Positions 9,015-17,302 of a DNA stretch of 40,420 bases are shown here, in pieces. Position 1 is the first letter of the stretch. The number at the start of each line of letters is the position of its first letter. Made by a program: the position numbers and the translations under genes. The notes beneath the pieces are model-generated. The model saw nothing but the letters and a program-made list of their open reading frames with translations, was not told where the DNA came from and made no database searches. The stretch is from assembly GCA_947627365.1 (NCBI GenBank), contig CANQVT010000023.1, positions 1 through 40,420 of the forward strand, in the 5' to 3' direction. The stretch is from an uncultured Lachnospiraceae bacterium (lineage in GTDB: Bacteria > Bacillota > Clostridia > Lachnospirales > Lachnospiraceae).

Positions 9015-9063
9015 AAAGCCTTGTCCGTGCCGACACGGATTCCAAGCGGACGGACAAGGCTTT
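9015..9063 (+). promoter_or_regulatory. Perfect 14-bp leader inverted repeat
   Basis: AAAGCCTTGTCCGT (9015-9028) is exactly complementary to 9050-9063, with a 21-nt loop. The T-run after it is short, so it is a weak terminator for the kinase gene at best. Its position at the predicted transcript start and 24 bases before the next ATG suggests a 5' leader hairpin that stabilises or gates the downstream mRNA. Confidence 0.55.
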
Positions 9064-9087
9064 CCAAAAGAGATTAAGGAGGAAATT

Positions 9088-10263
9088 ATGAAAAAGAAAA
9101 AATTAATATTTTTGCTGGCCTGCGGTATGTGCGTTTCAGCCTTCGGGACTGTGGCGCTTGCGGAAGAAGCTGCGACGGAGGCGACGGCAGCTGAAGTCCA
9201 GGCGGCGGAGGGGGAGCTTTCTGATGACCTCTACAGCTTCCAGCTGAAGCTGGACGGGGATCTCTATCAGTTCCCGATGAGCTGTGAGGATTTCATGGCG
9301 CTCGGTTGGAAATATGTGGAGAATGAGGATACGGAGATCTCGCCGAACAGCTACAGCTCGTTCCGATTCACCAAGGGCAATCTTGAGGCTTACGTGGATC
9401 TGTTCAACCTGGGACTCAACACGCTGCCTGCCACACAGTGCTCGGTGGGCGGCATGTCGATTGATTCTTATCAGTTCGGGGACGCGCCGGAGACGGTGAT
9501 CGAGTTTCCGAAGGGTATCACCTACAATGTCTCCACGTTGGATGACATCAAGGCGGCATACGGAGAAGCTTCCGATACCTACGAGAGCGATCTCTACACG
9601 AAGCTGACCTACGAGTACGACAGCTATCAGGAAATTGCATTTAAGGTTGACTCCGAGACGGGTGTGCTCAGTGAGTTTGACATCGAGAACCTTGTGGCAG
9701 ATGAGGAGGCGAATGCGGCTGCAGCAGCTGAAGTGAGCAGTGAGCCGACCGAGGATGTGCTTGCGTACGAGGCGCCGACCGAGCTGGGAGACGACATTCA
9801 TTCCGGTATCGTTGATTTCGCGGGGAATCTGTATCAGCTTCCCGCGCCGGTGTCTGTGTTTATCGAGAACGGCTTTACGCTTAAGACGGAGGAGTCCGAT
9901 TCTGTAGTTGCGGGCGAATATTTTGGCTGGTTTGAGATGATCAAGGACGGCAAGGAGTTCCGCGGGACCGCGCGCAACTTCAGCCCCAACGCCACGACGA
10001 TTGAGAACTGCTTTGTCACGGAGGTCGAGGCTGACAGCTACGACGCAGATTTCCCGCTCACGCTTCCGGGTGGCATCAGCAACCACATGAGCGCAGATGA
10101 CCTTATGCCGATTCTCGAGACGCTTCCGTACGAGGTGAGCAGCGATACCGACGACTACACCTACTACACGGTGCAGGAGAAGGACAATTACGACTGGAGC
10201 ATCAACATCACGGTGAAGAAAGAGGACAACAGCGTCATAACAATCGAGTACGAGAACAGATAG
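9088..10263 (+). CDS. Exported protein with two tandem copies of an unrecognised domain
   Basis: I do not recognise the family. The 391-residue product starts with a clear signal peptide (MKKKKLIFLLACGMCVSAFG, likely cleaved after VALA) and is then acidic. Two similar domains follow, about residues 47-205 and 238-391. Both contain a G-x-LYQ-[FL]-P motif, an F-x-x-x-G a little later, an aromatic/Phe-Lys stretch, an NF/NL segment before a conserved Cys, and LP/FP-x-GI followed by S-x-DD. A Glu/Ala linker separates them. There is no cell-wall sorting signal or C-terminal membrane anchor, so it is probably secreted. The ATG at 9088 follows GGAGG ideally. It lies next to the orphan sensor kinase on the same strand but appears to have its own promoter. 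Confidence 0.8.
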   Translation: MKKKKLIFLLACGMCVSAFGTVALAEEAATEATAAEVQAAEGELSDDLYSFQLKLDGDLYQFPMSCEDFMALGWKYVENEDTEISPNSYSSFRFTKGNLEAYVDLFNLGLNTLPATQCSVGGMSIDSYQFGDAPETVIEFPKGITYNVSTLDDIKAAYGEASDTYESDLYTKLTYEYDSYQEIAFKVDSETGVLSEFDIENLVADEEANAAAAAEVSSEPTEDVLAYEAPTELGDDIHSGIVDFAGNLYQLPAPVSVFIENGFTLKTEESDSVVAGEYFGWFEMIKDGKEFRGTARNFSPNATTIENCFVTEVEADSYDADFPLTLPGGISNHMSADDLMPILETLPYEVSSDTDDYTYYTVQEKDNYDWSINITVKKEDNSVITIEYENR

Positions 10264-10298
10264 GATTTTCATGGATACGATTTTCTCAAATAAAATGC

Positions 10299-10327
10299 TT
10301 GCATTTGCTGAGAAATGGTGCTATGAT
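10299..10327 (+). promoter_or_regulatory. Promoter of the rimP-nusA-infB operon
   Basis: TTGCAT (10299-10304), exactly 17 bases, then TATGAT (10322-10327). Transcription would start near 10334, giving a leader of about 160 nt before rimP. No other good promoter was seen in this gap. Confidence 0.68.
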
Positions 10328-10355
10328 GTCTAAGAATTTAATACTGATGCTAGAT

Positions 10356-10385
10356 AGAAAGTGGGCCGTTTGGTCCACTTTCTTT
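10356..10385 (+). terminator. Attenuator-like hairpin in the rimP leader
   Basis: A 12-bp stem (10356-10367 with 10372-10383, one G-U pair) closes a 4-nt loop and is followed by a short T-rich stretch (TTTC). It lies inside the predicted operon leader. A second hairpin, TCAGGA-N4-TCCTGA (10406-10421), follows without a T-run. The first could be a partial terminator or attenuator for the operon encoding NusA, or the terminator of the upstream gene. Confidence 0.5.
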
Positions 10386-10493
10386 CATGGTGGCCTTTTG
10401 GCCGATCAGGAATTTTCCTGAGCTTACGGGTGAACAGGACGCCCGCGGCGGCATGGAACAGGGAATGAAGCGGCGTACATTGGAGGGATGTGG

Positions 10494-10961
10494 ATGAGCA
10501 AAAGAGAGACGTATGAGCAGAAGACGGAGGAATTGTTGCTTCCGATCATCCGGGAGCATGGATTCGAGCTGGTGGATGTGGAGTATGTGAAGGAGGGCGG
10601 AAGCTGGTACCTCCGAGCATATATCGACAAGCCGGGCGGCATCACGGTGGACGACTGCGAGACGGTGAGCCGGGTGCTTGGAGATCTGCTGGATGAGAAG
10701 GACTTCATAGAAGAAAGCTATATTCTGGAAGTCAGCTCCCCGGGGCTCGGGCGGCCGCTGCGCAAGGATAAGGATTTCGAGCGGAGCATCGGCGAAGAGG
10801 TCGAGGTGAAGACCTTCAAGGCCATCAGCCACCAGAAGGAATTTACCGGCATTCTGAAGGAATACGATAAAGACAGCATCACCATTGAAATGGAAAACCA
10901 GGAAACGATGCGTTTCGCGCGGGCGGATATCGCTCTTGTGCGGCTGGCGTTCGATTTCTGA
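10494..10961 (+). CDS. rimP: Ribosome maturation factor RimP
   Basis: RimP (155 aa) assists assembly of the 30S subunit. The N-terminal domain shows the family pattern ELVDVEYVKEGGSWYLRAYID, then DCETVSRVLGDLLD and the hallmark LEVSSPGLGRPL. The C-terminal SH3-like domain (about residues 90-155) contains FTGILKEYDKDSITIEM. Of two in-frame ATGs (10488 and 10494), the second is chosen because GGAGGG (10482-10487) directly abuts the first. It is the first gene of the conserved nusA-infB operon and is followed after 76 bases by nusA. Confidence 0.95.
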   Translation: MSKRETYEQKTEELLLPIIREHGFELVDVEYVKEGGSWYLRAYIDKPGGITVDDCETVSRVLGDLLDEKDFIEESYILEVSSPGLGRPLRKDKDFERSIGEEVEVKTFKAISHQKEFTGILKEYDKDSITIEMENQETMRFARADIALVRLAFDF

Positions 10962-11037
10962 TATCACAGAAAATGCCGTTTCCGAATTAATATCAAAACG
11001 CTATACTGGATTTTATTTTTACAGGGAGGACACAAGC

Positions 11038-12327
11038 ATGAATAACGAATTGTTTGAGGCACTGACGATCCTTGAAAAAGAGAAGAACATCAGCAAGGAT
11101 ACGTTGCTCGAAGCGATCAGGCAGTCGCTTCTGCAGGCCTGCAAGAACCATTACGGAAAGTCGGAGGCGAACAACGTGGTGGTCAACATCGATCCGGAGA
11201 CCTGCGAGTTTGAGGTCTATGCGGAGAAGACCGTGGTGGAGAACGTAGAGGATGAGCTGGCGGAGATCAGCCTGACGAACGCGAAGCTCAAGGATGAGAA
11301 ATACGAGCTCGGCGATATCGTGCGCGTGCCGATCCAGTCGAAGGAGTTCGGCCGTATCGCGACGATGAATGCAAAGAACGTGATCCTGCAGAAGATCCGC
11401 GAGGAGGAGCGCAAGGTTCTCTTCAACGAGTATTATGAGAAGGAAAAGGATATTGTGACGGGCGTTGTGCAGCGCTTTATCGGCCGTAACATCAGCATCA
11501 ATCTCGGCAAGGTTGATGCGATGCTGAATGCGGAGGAGCAGATTAAGGGCGAGAATTATCGCCAGACCGACCGCATCAAGGTGTATGTGCTTGAGGTTCG
11601 TGACACACCGAAGGGACCGAAGATCCTGGTTTCCAGGACACATCCGGAGTTTGTGAAGCGGCTGTTCGAGGCCGAGGTCACGGAGGTGAAGGACGGCACG
11701 GTAGAGATCAAGAGCATTGCGAGAGAGGCCGGAAGCAGGACAAAGATGGCAGTTTGGTCGAACAATCCGGACGTGGATCCGGTCGGTGCCTGCGTGGGCT
11801 TAAATGGCGCCCGTGTCAACGCGGTGGTGGATGAGCTCAATGGAGAGAAGATCGATATTATCAACTGGGATGAGAACCCGGCGCTGCTGATTGAGAATGC
11901 GCTGAGCCCTGCGAAGGTGATCTCTGTCATTGCGGATGGAGACGAGAAGACGGCGAAGGTAGTTGTTCCGGATTACCAGCTCTCGCTTGCCATTGGCAAG
12001 GAGGGACAGAACGCTCGCCTCGCGGCGCGGCTGACCGGCTTCAAGATCGATATCAAGAGTGAGACGCAGGCTCGTGAGTCAGGTGATCTTCTGGAATACG
12101 AGGAAGATTACTATGAGGATGAGTATTACGGGGAAGACGGTTATTACGAGGAAGGCTATTACGACGAGCAGAATGGCGACGGATATTACGAAGGCCAGGA
12201 GGGTGAGTACTACGAGGGTCAGGAGGGCGACGAGTATTACGACAACCCGGACGGCGACGAATATTATAATGAGGATGGGCAGGATTACCAGGAGCCTGAG
12301 GAAGGTTCCGGCGACGGTCAGGAGTAA
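11038..12327 (+). CDS. nusA: Transcription termination/antitermination factor NusA
   Basis: NusA (429 aa) binds RNA polymerase and nascent RNA to control pausing, termination and antitermination. The N-terminal polymerase-binding domain covers about residues 1-130. An S1 domain follows (GVVQRFIGRNISINLGKVDA, about 140-200), then two KH domains (GACVGLNGARVNAVVDEL and LSLAIGKEGQNARLAARLTG, ending about 345). The remaining 80 or so residues are an unusual Tyr/Glu/Asp/Gly-rich tail with repeated YYE, YYD and EGQEG motifs. It occupies the position where proteobacterial NusA has its acidic repeat domains but has no similar fold signature. The ATG at 11038 follows AGGGAGGA. The gene ends 3 bases before rnpM. 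Confidence 0.95.
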   Translation: MNNELFEALTILEKEKNISKDTLLEAIRQSLLQACKNHYGKSEANNVVVNIDPETCEFEVYAEKTVVENVEDELAEISLTNAKLKDEKYELGDIVRVPIQSKEFGRIATMNAKNVILQKIREEERKVLFNEYYEKEKDIVTGVVQRFIGRNISINLGKVDAMLNAEEQIKGENYRQTDRIKVYVLEVRDTPKGPKILVSRTHPEFVKRLFEAEVTEVKDGTVEIKSIAREAGSRTKMAVWSNNPDVDPVGACVGLNGARVNAVVDELNGEKIDIINWDENPALLIENALSPAKVISVIADGDEKTAKVVVPDYQLSLAIGKEGQNARLAARLTGFKIDIKSETQARESGDLLEYEEDYYEDEYYGEDGYYEEGYYDEQNGDGYYEGQEGEYYEGQEGDEYYDNPDGDEYYNEDGQDYQEPEEGSGDGQE

Positions 12328-12330
12328 GTC

Positions 12331-12612
12331 ATGGCAGCTCAGGGAAAGAGGATCCCGCTGCGCAAATGCACGGGATGCCAGGAAATGAAGGACAAGAAAG
12401 AGATGATACGGATTCTACGTACCTCGGAGGGCGAGATCGTTCTGGACGCGACGGGGCGCAAGAACGGCCGCGGCGCGTATCTCTGCCGCTCGATGGAATG
12501 CTTCGAGAAGGCAGTGAAAAACAGGGGGATCGAACGATCCCTGAAGCAAAAGGTGCCTGATGAGACTTATGAGAATCTGAAGAAGGAGATTGAATCGATT
12601 GAGAAGAGATAG
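12331..12612 (+). CDS. rnpM: RNase P modulator RnpM (YlxR)
   Basis: A YlxR-family protein (93 aa). The signature is LRKCTGCQEMKDKKEMIRI near the N terminus and GRKNGRGAYLC in the middle, with Cys residues of the fold. The B. subtilis member binds RNase P RNA and modulates its activity. Its place between nusA and ylxQ is conserved in Firmicutes. The ribosome binding site (GGAG, 12321-12324) lies inside the end of nusA, suggesting translational coupling. The C terminus overlaps the start of ylxQ. Confidence 0.93.
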   Translation: MAAQGKRIPLRKCTGCQEMKDKKEMIRILRTSEGEIVLDATGRKNGRGAYLCRSMECFEKAVKNRGIERSLKQKVPDETYENLKKEIESIEKR

Positions 12613-12958
12613 CGTATTGTCGCTGGTCGGCATTGCGAAAAAGGCGGGGAAGGTTGCGTCCGGCGAGTTCCAGACGGAACAGGCGGTCAAGTCGGGAAAG
12701 GCCGGCCTCGTGATTGTTTCGGAGGAGGCTTCGGAGAATACGAAGAAAAAATTCCGGAACATGTGTGACTTTTATCGCGTACCCGTATATGTCTACGGTG
12801 GGAAAGAGCAGCTGGGCACAGCGATCGGATGCGAATTTCGGGCGTCCCTTGCGATTACGGATGAGGGGTTGTCAAGGTCGATAGAAAAGAAACTTGCATG
12901 TTGTATGGAACAGGCAGACAGTGGCATGAAAATTGTGTGTAAGGGACGGGAGGAATGA
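12599..12958 (+). CDS. ylxQ: YlxQ, L7Ae-family RNA-binding protein
   Basis: A small ribosomal L7Ae-like protein (about 119 aa) with the pattern [17 protein letters not shown], followed by [23 protein letters not shown]. Members bind kink-turn RNA; the exact role in bacteria is not settled. The start is uncertain: TTG at 12590 is too close to AAGGAG (12583-12588), whereas TTG at 12599 is about 10 nt away and gives a family-typical N terminus, so it is preferred. Either choice overlaps the rnpM stop. The stop TGA precedes the infB start by 2 bases. Confidence 0.88.
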   Translation: MRRDSVLSLVGIAKKAGKVASGEFQTEQAVKSGKAGLVIVSEEASENTKKKFRNMCDFYRVPVYVYGGKEQLGTAIGCEFRASLAITDEGLSRSIEKKLACCMEQADSGMKIVCKGREE

Positions 12959-12960
12959 GT

Positions 12961-15918
12961 ATGGCGAAAATCAGGGTTCATGAGCTTGCAAAGGAGCTCG
13001 AAAAGGAAAATAAAGATATTATCGCTGCACTGCAAAAGATCGGCGTCGAGGTCAAGACACATATGAGCAATGTGGAAGAGGAGGATGCCGGGAAGCTTCG
13101 CGCGATGTTTGCGCCGAAGAAGGCTTCCAGGGAGCCGGCGAAGGAGCCGGACGGGCAGAAGCCTGAGCAGGCTGAGGCTGCGGAAAAGAGTGCGGTGAAG
13201 AAGGCAGAGCCGGAATCAAATGCCGTGGATGAAAGCACGTCTGCGCCGGCGGCGCCGCCAAAGAAAAAAAATATCATCCAGGTATTCCGGCCGCAGAACA
13301 GCAAGACCGGCATGGTGAAGCCGGGCGGGCGTCCGAGGCCACAGGGACAGCCAGGCATGAGGCCGCAGGGACAGCCGGGCATGAGACCCCAGGGACAGCC
13401 GGGAGCGAGACCGCAGGGGCAGCCGGGCATGAGGCCGCAGGGGCAGCCGGGAGCGAGACCCCAGGGACAGCCGGGAGCGAGACCTCAGGGACAGCCAGGC
13501 ATGAGACCGCAGGGACAGCCGGGAGCGAGACCCCAGGGGCAGCCGGGCATGAGGCCGCAGGGGCAGCCGGGCATGAGACCGCAGGGGCAGCCAGGCATGA
13601 GACCGCAGGGGCAACCGACGGAGAGACCGCAGGGGCAGCCGGGAGCGAGACCCCAGGACACGCAGGCAAGACCGGTTTCTGCACAGGAAGCAAGGCCGCA
13701 GAACCAGGCCGGTGCGAGACCGCAGGGGCAGCCGGGCGTGAGACCACAGGGAAGCAGGCCGCAGGGGGACGGTCAGGGCAGACGCTACGCGAACGATGGT
13801 CAGAACAGGAGTCAGGGCGGGCGCTATGCGAATGACGGTCAGGGCAGAGGCCAGGGCGGACGCTATGGCGGCGACGGTCAGGGCAGAGGCCAGGGCGGAC
13901 GCTTCGGCGGCGACGGTCAGGGCAGAGGTCAGGGGAGGCCGCAGGGCGGACGTCCCGGCGCTATTCCGAAGCCGCAGGCGGACAGCAAGCCGATGGAGAA
14001 GGAGAGCCGTAAGCGCACGGAGCGCGGTGACCGGAATCGCGGCGATAAGGGCGATAAGCTCGACAGACTCGAGAAGAACGCGCGCCAGAATCAGAAGGGC
14101 GGCATGAAGAAGGCGCAGCAGCCGAAGGCTCCGGCGCCAAAGCCGGCGGAGAAGCCGGAGGACACGATCCGCAACATCACGATCCCGGAGAAGCTTACGA
14201 TCTCTGAGCTGGCGGACGCGATGAAGGTGCAGCCGTCCGCAATCGTGAAGAAGCTTTTCCTGCAGGGCACGATGGTGACTGTGAATCAGGAGATTGATTT
14301 TGACCAGGCGGAGGAGATTGCGCTTGAGTTTAACTGTATCTGTGAAAAGGAAGAGAAGGTAGATGTGCTGGCGGAGCTTCTGAAGGAGGAAGAGGACGCG
14401 GAGGAGACTCTGGTGCCACGATCCCCGGTGGTCTGTGTCATGGGCCATGTCGACCACGGCAAAACCTCTCTTCTGGACGCGATCCGAAATACCCATGTGA
14501 TCGACAAGGAGGCAGGCGGCATCACACAGCATATCGGCGCCTATGTCGTCTCGATCAACGGACAGAAGATTACCTTCCTCGACACACCGGGACATGAGGC
14601 GTTCACGGCGATGCGTATGCGCGGCGCGAACGCGACCGATATCGCGATCCTTGTGGTGGCGGCGGACGACGGCGTGATGCCGCAGACGATCGAGGCGATC
14701 AGCCACGCGAAGGCGGCCGGCATCGAGATCATCGTCGCGATCAACAAGATCGACAAGCCGAGCGCGAACGTGGAGCGCGTGAAGCAGGAGCTCTCCGAGT
14801 ATGAACTGGTTCCTGAGGATTGGGGCGGAAGCACGGTCTTCGTGCCGGTATCCGCGCACACGCACGAGGGGATCGACACGCTGCTTGAGATGATCCTTCT
14901 CACGGCTGAGGTGGCGGAGCTCAAGGCCAATCCGAAGAGAAAGGCGAGAGGTCTGGTCATCGAGGCGGAGCTCGACAAGGGCAAGGGTCCGGTGGCGACG
15001 GTGCTCGTTCAGAAGGGCACGCTGCATGTCGGCGATCCGGTGGCGGCAGGCTCTTGTTATGGTAAGGTAAGAGCCATGATGGACGACAAGGGGCGTCGCG
15101 TCAAAGAGGCGGGTCCGTCCACGCCGGTGGAGATCCTTGGCTTCAGCGATGTGCCGAATGCGGGCGAGATTTTTATGAGCATGGACAGCGAGAAAGAGGC
15201 GAGAAGCTTCGCGGAGACCTTTATCAGCGAGGGTAGGGAGAAGCTGCTCGAGGAGACGAAGGCGAGGATGTCCCTGGACGATCTGTTCACGCAGATCCAG
15301 GCGGGCAGCCTAAAGGAGCTTGACATCATCGTGAAGGCCGACGTGCAGGGTTCGGTCGAGGCGGTGAAGCAGAGTCTGCTCAAGCTGTCGAACGAAGAGG
15401 TGATCGTCAAGATCATCCACGGCGGCGTGGGCGCGATCAACGAGTCGGATGTAATTCTTGCGTCTGCCTCGAACGCGATCATCATCGGCTTCAATGTGCG
15501 GCCTGACGCGATGGCGAAGACGACGGCGGAGCGCGAGGGCGTCGACATTCGCCTGTATCGTGTGATTTACGATGCGATCGCTGACGTGGAGGCTGCGATG
15601 AAGGGCATGCTGGATCCGGTCTTCGAGGAGAAGGTGATCGGGCACGCAGAGGTGCGTCAGCTCTTCAAGGCGTCGGGCGTGGGCACGATCGCCGGCTCCT
15701 ATGTGACAGACGGCGTGTTCCAGAGAAACTGCCTGATCCGTATTTCCAGAGACGATTCGGTGATCTACGAGGGCTCCCTCGCGTCCCTGAAGCGTTTCAA
15801 AGATGATGTGAAGGAAGTCAGGGCAGGCTATGAGTGCGGCCTCGTATTTGAGAAATTCAACGACGTCAGGGAAGAAGACAAGGTTGAGGCGTATATTATG
15901 GTTGAGGTTCCGAGGTGA
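12961..15918 (+). CDS. infB: Translation initiation factor IF-2
   Basis: IF-2 (985 aa) is the GTPase that brings initiator tRNA to the 30S subunit. An IF2_N helical domain (residues 1-50, [19 protein letters not shown]) is followed by a long disordered basic region. A second IF2_N-like segment (about 400-455) precedes the G domain, with GHVDHGKTS (near 494), DTPGHEAF and NKIDKP. Domains II, III and C2 fill the C-terminal third. The linker contains 13 tandem RPQGQPG(M/A) octapeptides plus four 13-residue RYANDGQ/RYGGDGQ units. This is why it exceeds B. subtilis IF-2 (716 aa). The ATG at 12961 is preferred over 12955, because GGGAGG ends only 1 base before the latter. Confidence 0.96.
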   Translation: MAKIRVHELAKELEKENKDIIAALQKIGVEVKTHMSNVEEEDAGKLRAMFAPKKASREPAKEPDGQKPEQAEAAEKSAVKKAEPESNAVDESTSAPAAPPKKKNIIQVFRPQNSKTGMVKPGGRPRPQGQPGMRPQGQPGMRPQGQPGARPQGQPGMRPQGQPGARPQGQPGARPQGQPGMRPQGQPGARPQGQPGMRPQGQPGMRPQGQPGMRPQGQPTERPQGQPGARPQDTQARPVSAQEARPQNQAGARPQGQPGVRPQGSRPQGDGQGRRYANDGQNRSQGGRYANDGQGRGQGGRYGGDGQGRGQGGRFGGDGQGRGQGRPQGGRPGAIPKPQADSKPMEKESRKRTERGDRNRGDKGDKLDRLEKNARQNQKGGMKKAQQPKAPAPKPAEKPEDTIRNITIPEKLTISELADAMKVQPSAIVKKLFLQGTMVTVNQEIDFDQAEEIALEFNCICEKEEKVDVLAELLKEEEDAEETLVPRSPVVCVMGHVDHGKTSLLDAIRNTHVIDKEAGGITQHIGAYVVSINGQKITFLDTPGHEAFTAMRMRGANATDIAILVVAADDGVMPQTIEAISHAKAAGIEIIVAINKIDKPSANVERVKQELSEYELVPEDWGGSTVFVPVSAHTHEGIDTLLEMILLTAEVAELKANPKRKARGLVIEAELDKGKGPVATVLVQKGTLHVGDPVAAGSCYGKVRAMMDDKGRRVKEAGPSTPVEILGFSDVPNAGEIFMSMDSEKEARSFAETFISEGREKLLEETKARMSLDDLFTQIQAGSLKELDIIVKADVQGSVEAVKQSLLKLSNEEVIVKIIHGGVGAINESDVILASASNAIIIGFNVRPDAMAKTTAEREGVDIRLYRVIYDAIADVEAAMKGMLDPVFEEKVIGHAEVRQLFKASGVGTIAGSYVTDGVFQRNCLIRISRDDSVIYEGSLASLKRFKDDVKEVRAGYECGLVFEKFNDVREEDKVEAYIMVEVPR
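13336..13647 (+). repeat. 13 tandem 24-bp units in infB encoding RPQGQPG(M/A)
   Basis: Thirteen consecutive 24-base units each encode an octapeptide RPQGQPG followed by Met or Ala (TE in unit 12). An isolated extra unit lies downstream. Units differ at synonymous positions (cca/ccg/ccc/cct, gga/ggg), and Met and Ala versions alternate irregularly, as expected from unequal crossing-over or slippage among drifting copies. Confidence 0.93.
13783..13938 (+). repeat. Four 39-bp units in infB encoding R(Y/F)xxDGQxRxQGG
   Basis: Four 39-base units encode 13-residue Gly/Gln/Arg repeats ([52 protein letters not shown]). They follow the octapeptide block within the IF-2 linker and give an RGG-like basic region. 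Confidence 0.88.
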
Positions 15919-15924
15919 CGGAAA

Positions 15925-16284
15925 ATGAGAAAGAATGGCATCAAAAACACGAGGATCAACGGGGAAGTTCAAAAAGAGCTTTCCCGTATTATCCAGAATG
16001 AGATCAAGGATCCCAGGATCGCGCCGATGACGTCTGTGGTGGCCGTCGAGGTGGCGCCGGATCTGAAGACCTGCAAGGCGTATATCTCCGTACTCGGGGA
16101 CGAGAAGGCGGCGGCCGATACGCTGGCGGGCTTAAAAAGTGCGGAGGGCTATGTGCGCAGACAGATCGCGCACAGCGTCAACCTGCGCAATACACCTGAG
16201 ATCCGGTTCATTCTGGATCAGTCGATTGAGTACGGCGTGAATATGTCGAAGCTGATCGACGAGGTGGTCGGAAATGAAGAATGA
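15925..16284 (+). CDS. rbfA: 30S ribosome-binding factor RbfA
   Basis: RbfA (119 aa) binds the maturing 30S subunit near the 16S 5' helix and aids cold adaptation. The single KH-like domain is recognisable from RINGEVQKELSRIIQNEIKDPRI, APDLKTCKAYISVLGD and LRNTPEIRFILDQSIEYG. Start ATG at 15925; GAGGTGA, which includes the infB stop codon, serves as ribosome binding site. Its C terminus is overlapped by an in-frame extension of the next ORF that is probably not translated. Confidence 0.94.
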   Translation: MRKNGIKNTRINGEVQKELSRIIQNEIKDPRIAPMTSVVAVEVAPDLKTCKAYISVLGDEKAAADTLAGLKSAEGYVRRQIAHSVNLRNTPEIRFILDQSIEYGVNMSKLIDEVVGNEE

Positions 16285-16336
16285 CGGCTCGGCCGCGCAT
16301 GGACTGAGGCGTGGCGAAGCGAAGGAGGAGAATGCG

Positions 16337-17302
16337 ATGATTGACCTTGCAAAGGAATTAAAGGACGTACAAAGTGTGGCGATTGCAGGGCATATCCGCC
16401 CGGACGGGGACGCGATCGGCTCCAGTCTGGGATTGTATCATTATCTGAAAAAGAATTATCCTGAGGTTGAGGTGGCTGTATATCTGGAGAATATCCCGCG
16501 CGCCTACCATATGATTTCCGGTGTGGATGAGGTTCGGCATGAGATCCCCCAGGAGATTGACTGCGACCTGTTCTTCTGCCTGGACTGCGCGGACGAACAC
16601 CGGCTCGGGGCCGCCGGAGAGTTCCGAAAGAAAGCGAAGAGAACGGTTTGCATTGATCATCACATCAGCAACAGCGGCTTCGGCGACGTCGATTACATTG
16701 TGCCGGATGCGAGCTCGACTTCCGAGCTGGTTGTCCGGATCCTGGACGAGGAGAAGATACCGCTTGAGGCGGCGGAGGCTCTCTACATGGGAATTGTGCA
16801 CGACACAGGCGTGTTCCGGCACTCCTGCACGTCCCCGGATACGATGGAGATGGCAGCACGGCTGATGCGCAGGGGTATTGACGGCTCAAAGATCATCAAC
16901 GCTACCTATTACGACAAATCCTATCAGCAGAGACTGATCCACGGAAAGGCGCTGCTGGAGAGCTCGCTTTTGAAGGATGGAAGAGTGATCTTCAGCTACG
17001 TTCAGCGCGAGGTCATGGATTTCTTTGGGGTGGAGACGTCGGATCTAGATGGCATTGTCGAGACGCTTGTGGGTACCTACGGTGTGGAGGTGGCGATCTT
17101 CTTCTATGAGACGGAGCCAGGCGTGTATAAGGTCAGCATGCGCTCAAAATCATTGGTCGATGTGAGTCGTGTGGCACAGAGCTTCGGCGGCGGCGGCCAT
17201 GTGCGCGCGGCCGGCTGCACCATGAAGGGAACGGCCTATGATGTGCTGAATCTTCTTTTGCCACAGATTGAGCAGCAGCTAGAGGAAAAAGACCGTGATT
17301 GA
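16337..17302 (+). CDS. nrnA: DHH-family phosphoesterase, NrnA-like (oligoribonuclease/pAp phosphatase)
   Basis: A DHH/DHHA1 phosphoesterase (321 aa). Metal-binding motifs are GHIRPDGDAIGSSLG near the N terminus and CIDHHISNSGFG (DHH). The C-terminal DHHA1 substrate loop is GGGGHVRAAG. NrnA degrades short RNA oligonucleotides and dephosphorylates 3'-phosphoadenosine 5'-phosphate; related enzymes hydrolyse cyclic dinucleotides. The ORF can be extended to an ATG at 16274 inside rbfA, but AAGGAGG (16322-16328) sits 8 bases before the ATG at 16337, which matches the usual N terminus. It overlaps the truB start by 8 bases, so the two are likely coupled. Confidence 0.9.
   Translation: MIDLAKELKDVQSVAIAGHIRPDGDAIGSSLGLYHYLKKNYPEVEVAVYLENIPRAYHMISGVDEVRHEIPQEIDCDLFFCLDCADEHRLGAAGEFRKKAKRTVCIDHHISNSGFGDVDYIVPDASSTSELVVRILDEEKIPLEAAEALYMGIVHDTGVFRHSCTSPDTMEMAARLMRRGIDGSKIINATYYDKSYQQRLIHGKALLESSLLKDGRVIFSYVQREVMDFFGVETSDLDGIVETLVGTYGVEVAIFFYETEPGVYKVSMRSKSLVDVSRVAQSFGGGGHVRAAGCTMKGTAYDVLNLLLPQIEQQLEEKDRD

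Noticed and set aside
10271-10333. 20-codon ORF starting ATGGATACG upstream of rimP
   Set aside because: It has no ribosome binding site and overlaps the operon promoter, so it would not be on the mRNA.
10453-10497. 14-codon leader ORF overlapping the rimP ATG (ATGA)
   Set aside because: The nearest Shine-Dalgarno-like sequence is about 13 bases away and poor; kept only as a possibility.
13216-15027. 603-codon minus-strand ORF opposite infB
   Set aside because: It is antisense to infB, with repeats that merely mirror the IF-2 octapeptides.
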